From assembly GCA_003561145.1 (NCBI GenBank), contig PWXL01000257.1, positions 1 through 8,680 on the forward strand: DNA of 8,680 bases, written 5' to 3'. Below are positions 5,754-8,680 of this stretch, in pieces. The notes under the pieces were generated by a model that was not told the origin of the DNA, ran no database searches, and was given only the letters and a program-made list of their open reading frames with translations. Position 1 is the first letter of the stretch; every line of letters begins with the position of its first letter. Made by a program: the position numbers and the translations under genes. Source of the stretch: Candidatus Atribacteria bacterium (GTDB lineage: Bacteria; Atribacterota; Atribacteria; Atribacterales; Atribacteraceae).

Positions 5754-6742
5754 ATAACGTCAAGAAATACTTTCCAATAACAAAAGGTCTCCTCTTTGTG
5801 AAAACCATAGGCCAGGTCAAGGCAGTGGATGACATCAGTTTTACCATTGGTGAGAGCGAGACACTGGCGCTCGTTGGTGAATCGGGTTGCGGAAAAACGA
5901 CTACTGCCAGGCTCATTTTGCTGTTAGAACAGCCAACCCACGGAGAAATCCTGCTCGACGGCAAAGACATATATGCACTGCAAGGTGACGATTATCGACG
6001 ATACAGGGACCGTGTGCAAGCTGTCTTTCAAGACCCCTGGTCATCGTTGAATCCACGCATCCAGGTGCGGGATATTGTCGCCGAACCGATCATTGTCAAC
6101 CACAAGCTTTCGCGGCAAGAAATCCGGGACCGGGTAGAGAAGATTTTGGTTGATGTTGGGCTAGATCCGGTTCACGCTGATCGTTTTCCCCATGAGTTCA
6201 GTGGCGGTCAGAGGCAGCGCATCGCGGTGGGTTCCGCACTGATTTCAAACCCGCAATTAATTGTTTTGGATGAACCTGTATCGGCACTGGATGTTTCGAT
6301 TCGCGCCCAGATCATGAACCTGCTTCGGGATGTTCAGAAACAGTACCACGTGAGCTATCTCCTTATTGTCCACGACCTGGCTACAGCTCGCTACATGGCA
6401 CACAAGATCGCAGTAATGTACCTGGGCAAGATCGTTGAATACGCGAAAACTGAGGAATTGTTCAATAATCCTGTGCATCCCTATACCAAAGCGTTATTTT
6501 CAGCGGCGTTACCAAGCCATCCTGATATCCAACGTGAGGAGATCATCCTGCATGGAGAAGTACCATCACCTATTGACCCGCCGACCGGCTGTCCCTTTCA
6601 TCCACGGTGTCCGATGAAGATTGGTACAGTCTGCGAGAAAGAAATACAAACTCTCCGGTGTAAGGATAACACAGAACACTGGGTTTCCTGCGGATTGTAT
6701 GCCGAAGGAAGACCAGAGCCTGAAACTGGCCGACAACAATAA
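5726..6742 (+). CDS. DppF/OppF-type ABC transporter ATP-binding protein
   Basis: A 338-residue cytoplasmic ATPase, the second of the heterodimeric pair. Motifs: Walker A GESGCGKTT at 51-59, Q-loop Q102 in VFQDPWSSLNPR, signature FSGGQRQR at 158-165, Walker B LIVLDEP at 178-184 with Glu183, D-loop SALD at 186-189 and H-loop His216. The early KKYFPITKGLL...VKAVDDISF stretch and the PWSSLNPR Q-loop are typical of DppF/OppF rather than DppD. The C-terminal extension (HPYTKALFSAALPSHP, GEVPSPIDPPTGCPFHPRC) has cysteines at 289, 295, 303, 312 and 322, again able to ligate a metal cluster. The ATG at 5726 follows GGAGG (5714-5718) at 7 nt and gives the family N-terminus; a TTG at 5702 would only add eight unrelated residues. 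The gene overlaps the end of the preceding ATPase gene by 28 nt. It is the last gene of the operon seen here. Confidence 0.95.
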   Translation: MGTEILLQVNNVKKYFPITKGLLFVKTIGQVKAVDDISFTIGESETLALVGESGCGKTTTARLILLLEQPTHGEILLDGKDIYALQGDDYRRYRDRVQAVFQDPWSSLNPRIQVRDIVAEPIIVNHKLSRQEIRDRVEKILVDVGLDPVHADRFPHEFSGGQRQRIAVGSALISNPQLIVLDEPVSALDVSIRAQIMNLLRDVQKQYHVSYLLIVHDLATARYMAHKIAVMYLGKIVEYAKTEELFNNPVHPYTKALFSAALPSHPDIQREEIILHGEVPSPIDPPTGCPFHPRCPMKIGTVCEKEIQTLRCKDNTEHWVSCGLYAEGRPEPETGRQQ

Positions 6743-6855
6743 CAAATCGACGGTCCACAGAATGTAATGCATATAATTTCTGAATTGAAAACCCGGAGCA
6801 TCAAGCAGAACAGAAGAAAGGTATCATTGGCTTTGCTTTAGAGGGAAAAATGAAC

Positions 6856-6884
6856 TTGACCGTACTGCAAAATTATTATATTAT
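6856..6884 (+). promoter_or_regulatory. Candidate promoter for the sugar-type transporter locus
   Basis: TTGACC (6856-6861; 5 of 6 matches) is followed after 17 nt by TATTAT (6879-6884). TATATT at 6877-6882 (15-nt spacer) is an alternative, and a perfect TATAAT at 6884-6889 lies at a poor 22-nt spacing. The surrounding AT-rich sequence makes chance -10 matches easy, so the exact -10 is uncertain. Use of this promoter would give a leader of roughly 300 nt before the gene at 7196. Confidence 0.3.
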
Positions 6885-6897
6885 ATAATATATTATA
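6884..6897. repeat. Perfect 14-bp AT palindrome (candidate operator)
   Basis: TATAATATATTATA reads the same on both strands and lies at or just after the candidate -10 box. That position is typical for a repressor operator. The sequence is made only of A and T in a very AT-rich tract, so chance origin is possible and no regulator is named. Confidence 0.3.
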
Positions 6898-7118
6898 AGA
6901 AAATATATTGTAGAAGAGGATATGTATTCATACATTTACCTTCCTTGTTATTCAAGAAAGCATTTAGTAAAATCTTTGGCATCACTTTTTTACATGGAAT
7001 TTCCACTCTCAGTTGAAAAAGTTGAAACTCAAGTTTTTTATGGATTATCTACATATGGATGTCTCATATGATCCTCAATGGCACAATTATACAATATTTT
7101 TCCAAAATTCTATTGCTT

Positions 7119-7139
7119 AAGGAGGTATGAACAATGTAG
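7119..7139 (+). promoter_or_regulatory. Ideal ribosome-binding site followed by ATG-TAG (start-stop element)
   Basis: AAGGAGG (7119-7125) is followed 8 nt later by ATG (7134-7136) and immediately by TAG (7137-7139), so a ribosome starting here would stop after one codon. Another ATG at 7127 lies in the frame of the downstream gene but only 1 nt from the Shine-Dalgarno, too close for normal initiation. A second strong site, AGGAGGG (7181-7187), lies 41 nt after the TAG and serves the real start at 7196. The element could modulate ribosome loading or mRNA stability, or be a decayed copy of the start region. Confidence 0.35.
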
Positions 7140-7195
7140 ATCTATTTTTTATAAATTGTTGCTTTTCTACTCATTCTCATAGGAGGGAATATACA

Positions 7196-8428
7196 ATGAA
7201 GAAAGCTTTTGCTATTCTGTCTCTGTTTTTAATCCTTGGGTTAACCTTTTGTATGACAAGTTTTGTCTTTGGACAAGAGCAAATTACTGTAGCTATTCAA
7301 AGCTTCGCTCATGAGGCTCTCCGCCCATTCGTCGAAGAATTTGAAACTATGACAGGCATAAGGGTAACATTAGAATCAATGCCTTCTTCCGGTACTGATG
7401 CGTTAACCAAATTAACAACCTACTACCGTGCAGGGATGAGTCCTTATGATGTAGTGAGCAATGCCGATGAAGCTTCGCCGGCTTTCGCTCGGGCCGGATG
7501 GTTAGAACCCCTCAATCAGTATTTACCGGAAGATTTTTTTAACGACTTTCCCCCAAGCATGCTGGAGTCAGAACAAGTATGGAATTGGATAGATGGGGAT
7601 GTGTATCGAGTAAGACATAGCTTCGAATTCGGTTATTTCTTCTACCGTGATGACTGGTTTCAAGAAATGGGATTCACCGTTCCATCAGACTGGGATGAAA
7701 TGGTAGATGTTGCGGCGAAATTCAGGGATCAAGGTAAAATTGGGATTCAAGATGCTTTGAGTAAGCCAGCCCTCCTCTATGTATACATCGCCTATTTAAC
7801 TGTTCAAGCGGGGGGCGATCCATTCATGTTTGATGAGGGCTTCCAGGGGGCTGCTCAATTTCTTTACGACATGATTCACGAACACCAGGTATTTCCCCGC
7901 GAAGCGCTCGCCAAGAACTACGACCAAATTAATGAAGACTATATGAATGATCGAGTGGCCATGATGAGACAGTGGCCATATTTTTATAGCGTTACCAGGG
8001 GGAATGAAGCATGGTATGAGGAAGGCAAGGCCGCCCTTGCTCTCCCCCCAGCTGGACCGGCAGGAAGTTACTCATGGGCAGGAGGATGGGGATGGGAGAT
8101 CCCCAAGTATTCTGAGAATAAAGAGGCGGCAGGGGAATTTTTGCGATTTATCCTTTCAAAAGAAATAGCTCCAAGATTAGCTGAAGCTCAGAGCTGGTTT
8201 TTGAATCCACGCTATTCAGTAATGGATTATGTTGGAGACGAAGGGCTTGCCCGGTATATGAAATGGTACAGTGACCATAACGTACCCTTTCCTCGTCCAT
8301 ACCATCCCCGGATAGCCGAAGCTCAGAGTATTGTTGAGGATATGGTATCTGCTTTTTTAATTGATCAAATGACCCTGGAAGAAGCGGTAAGACAGGGGAA
8401 AGAAATGATGGAAGACCTCGATAATTAG
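7196..8428 (+). CDS. Family 1 extracellular sugar-type solute-binding protein (CUT1 ABC importer)
   Basis: A 410-residue exported binding protein of the SBP_bac_1 (MalE/UgpB-like) family. It should capture a carbohydrate or related solute for the permeases encoded downstream. The ATG at 7196 is chosen because AGGAGGG lies 8 nt upstream and the protein then opens with a classic signal peptide: MKK, a hydrophobic core to about residue 24, and cleavage likely at VFG-QEQ (about 26). LTFC at 16-19 is a poor lipobox (Phe at -1), so I favour a soluble periplasmic protein. The mature part shows the family layout: ITVAIQSFAHEALRPFVEEF, TGIRVTLE, then YDVVSNADEASPAFARAGWL (84-103), PSDWDEMVDVAAKF (163-176), NDRVAMMRQWPYFY (251-264), the aromatic hinge region SYSWAGGWGWEIPKYSENKE (291-310), AAGEFLRFILSKE and the AQSIVEDM...LEEAVRQG C-terminus. 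Third codon positions look more AT-rich than in the first operon. The substrate is unknown. Confidence 0.92.
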   Translation: MKKAFAILSLFLILGLTFCMTSFVFGQEQITVAIQSFAHEALRPFVEEFETMTGIRVTLESMPSSGTDALTKLTTYYRAGMSPYDVVSNADEASPAFARAGWLEPLNQYLPEDFFNDFPPSMLESEQVWNWIDGDVYRVRHSFEFGYFFYRDDWFQEMGFTVPSDWDEMVDVAAKFRDQGKIGIQDALSKPALLYVYIAYLTVQAGGDPFMFDEGFQGAAQFLYDMIHEHQVFPREALAKNYDQINEDYMNDRVAMMRQWPYFYSVTRGNEAWYEEGKAALALPPAGPAGSYSWAGGWGWEIPKYSENKEAAGEFLRFILSKEIAPRLAEAQSWFLNPRYSVMDYVGDEGLARYMKWYSDHNVPFPRPYHPRIAEAQSIVEDMVSAFLIDQMTLEEAVRQGKEMMEDLDN

Positions 8429-8436
8429 GGAATGCA

Positions 8437-8471
8437 TACCGCCATGACCCAAATAATGGGTCATGGCGGTA
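8437..8471 (+). promoter_or_regulatory. Perfect 15-bp intercistronic stem-loop after the binding-protein gene
   Basis: TACCGCCATGACCCA (8437-8451) is the exact reverse complement of TGGGTCATGGCGGTA (8457-8471), with a 5-nt loop AATAA. It begins 8 nt after the binding-protein stop and ends 8 nt before the likely permease start. No U-tract follows, so transcription probably continues. Its position mirrors the stem-loop at 2770-2804 in the first locus, and an mRNA-protecting or attenuating role is inferred. The right arm touches the permease translation-initiation region and could limit its translation. Confidence 0.75.
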
Positions 8472-8479
8472 GCAGAAAT

Positions 8480-8680
8480 ATGATGGCACCTCGAGCTTAT
8501 TTCAGTCTTTCGAGAAAAAGAATTATAATAGCCATTGCTCTTATTCTTCCTGCCTTATCTTTGAGGCTTTTTACCTCTCTTTATCCCGTTGTCTATACAA
8601 TCTATCTCAGTTTTTTTGAAGAGAATCCTATTATACAGGTACAACGTTTTATTGGTCTTGACAACTTCCGAAGAATCCCC
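8480..8680 (+). CDS. N-terminus of a MalF-like CUT1 sugar ABC permease (partial, cut by the window end)
   Basis: An open frame of 67 codons runs off the right edge. The protein opens MMAPRAYFSLSRKRIIIAIA and continues with ILPALSLRLFTSLYPVVYTI, then YLSFFEENP and FIGLDNFRRIP. The basic N-tail, first membrane segment with LPA and LYPVVYTIYLSF, and the F-GLDNF-R motif are hallmarks of MalF/UgpA-type permeases. It follows the family 1 binding protein, so it should form the channel for that solute with a MalG-like partner off the window. Two adjacent in-frame ATGs (8480, 8483) are possible starts, and a further in-frame ATG at 8456 lies within the stem-loop. None has a good Shine-Dalgarno, in contrast to the other genes here, so the exact start is uncertain. 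Confidence 0.88.
   Translation, partial: MMAPRAYFSLSRKRIIIAIALILPALSLRLFTSLYPVVYTIYLSFFEENPIIQVQRFIGLDNFRRIP

Larger units (their letters stand above)
6743..7195. other. AT-rich intergenic region between the two transporter loci
   Basis: The 453 nt between the DppF-like stop and the next binding-protein start contain no supported gene. I found no strong intrinsic terminator for the first operon: no GC stem followed by a T-run. The stretch holds a candidate promoter near 6856-6884, a perfect 14-bp AT palindrome at 6884-6897, a second weaker promoter-like pair (TTGAAA 7013-7018 and TTTTAT 7036-7041, 17-nt spacer), two CATATG palindromes (7052, 7065), and a Shine-Dalgarno/ATG/TAG element at 7119-7139. 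Its AT-richness contrasts with the flanking genes and suits a regulatory region for the second locus. Confidence 0.45.

Noticed and set aside
6850..6888. 12-codon ORF (MNLTVLQNYYII) after GAGGG
   Set aside because: It overlaps the candidate promoter, which cannot be both its own coding region and its promoter; the SD match is modest and the codons are AT-rich noise.
7052..7070. Two CATATG palindromes 13 nt apart before the second locus
   Set aside because: Six-base AT-rich palindromes are expected by chance in such sequence; no larger dyad joins them.
7127..7195. 23-codon N-terminal extension of the family 1 binding protein from ATG 7127
   Set aside because: Only 1 nt separates the Shine-Dalgarno from this ATG, and the extension would place polar residues before an otherwise perfect signal peptide. 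Start 7196 has an ideal SD.
1..8680. CRISPR arrays, tRNA/rRNA genes, insertion sequences, toxin-antitoxin or phage genes
   Set aside because: Looked for regular direct repeats, cloverleaf-like and conserved rRNA sequence, transposase motifs and small gene pairs; none seen.

Overview
This window holds two ABC-type solute uptake loci, one complete and one cut off by the window end, all on the + strand. The protein families are bacterial. The complete locus (about 1141-6742) is an OppA/DppA-type importer in the classic order: substrate-binding protein, two permeases, two ATPases. The second (7196 to the right edge) starts a carbohydrate-type (CUT1, MalE/MalF-like) importer: a family 1 binding protein followed by the N-terminus of a MalF-like permease. 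Both binding proteins carry signal peptides that look like signal peptidase I substrates, with no convincing lipobox. That fits a diderm bacterium with a periplasm better than a typical Gram-positive, where such proteins are usually lipoproteins. Shine-Dalgarno sequences are mostly strong (GGAGG-like). Coding base composition is moderate in GC, while the intergenic leaders are strikingly AT-rich. I cannot assign the organism more closely.

Layout. 3-155: the last 50 codons of an unrecognised gene, ending inside a purine-rich repeat. 156-568: no gene, with a strongly strand-asymmetric pyrimidine-rich tract at about 165-262. 569-613: a possible 14-codon leader ORF overlapped by a strong GC-rich hairpin. 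630-657: a good sigma70-type promoter with an extended -10, followed by a leader of about 480 nt without a recognisable gene. 1141-2751: family 5 binding protein. 2770-2804: perfect 12-bp stem-loop. 2837-3757 and 3792-4691: DppB-like and DppC-like permeases. 4692-5753 and 5726-6742: DppD-like and DppF-like ATPases, which abut the preceding gene or overlap each other. 6743-7195: AT-rich non-coding stretch with a candidate promoter, a 14-bp AT palindrome, and an ideal ribosome-binding site followed by ATG-TAG. 7196-8428: family 1 binding protein. 8437-8471: perfect 15-bp stem-loop. 8480 to the edge: start of a CUT1 permease.

How the genes work together. In each locus an exported binding protein captures solute and delivers it to a two-permease channel powered by cytoplasmic ATPases. 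The first locus carries all five parts. The second should continue off the right edge with the rest of the MalF-like gene and a MalG-like gene. In both loci a perfect stem-loop without a U-tract lies just after the binding-protein gene and before the first permease. This is the usual place for mRNA elements that let the binding protein be made in excess over the membrane components. Substrates cannot be read from the sequence; family 5 binding proteins take peptides, but also nickel, oligosaccharides and other ligands.

I did not find a clearly new biological system. The points most worth a second look are regulatory: the SD-ATG-TAG start-stop element ahead of the sugar-type binding protein, the leader mini-ORF/hairpin at 569-613, the paired intercistronic stem-loops, and the purine/pyrimidine repeat at the left end.
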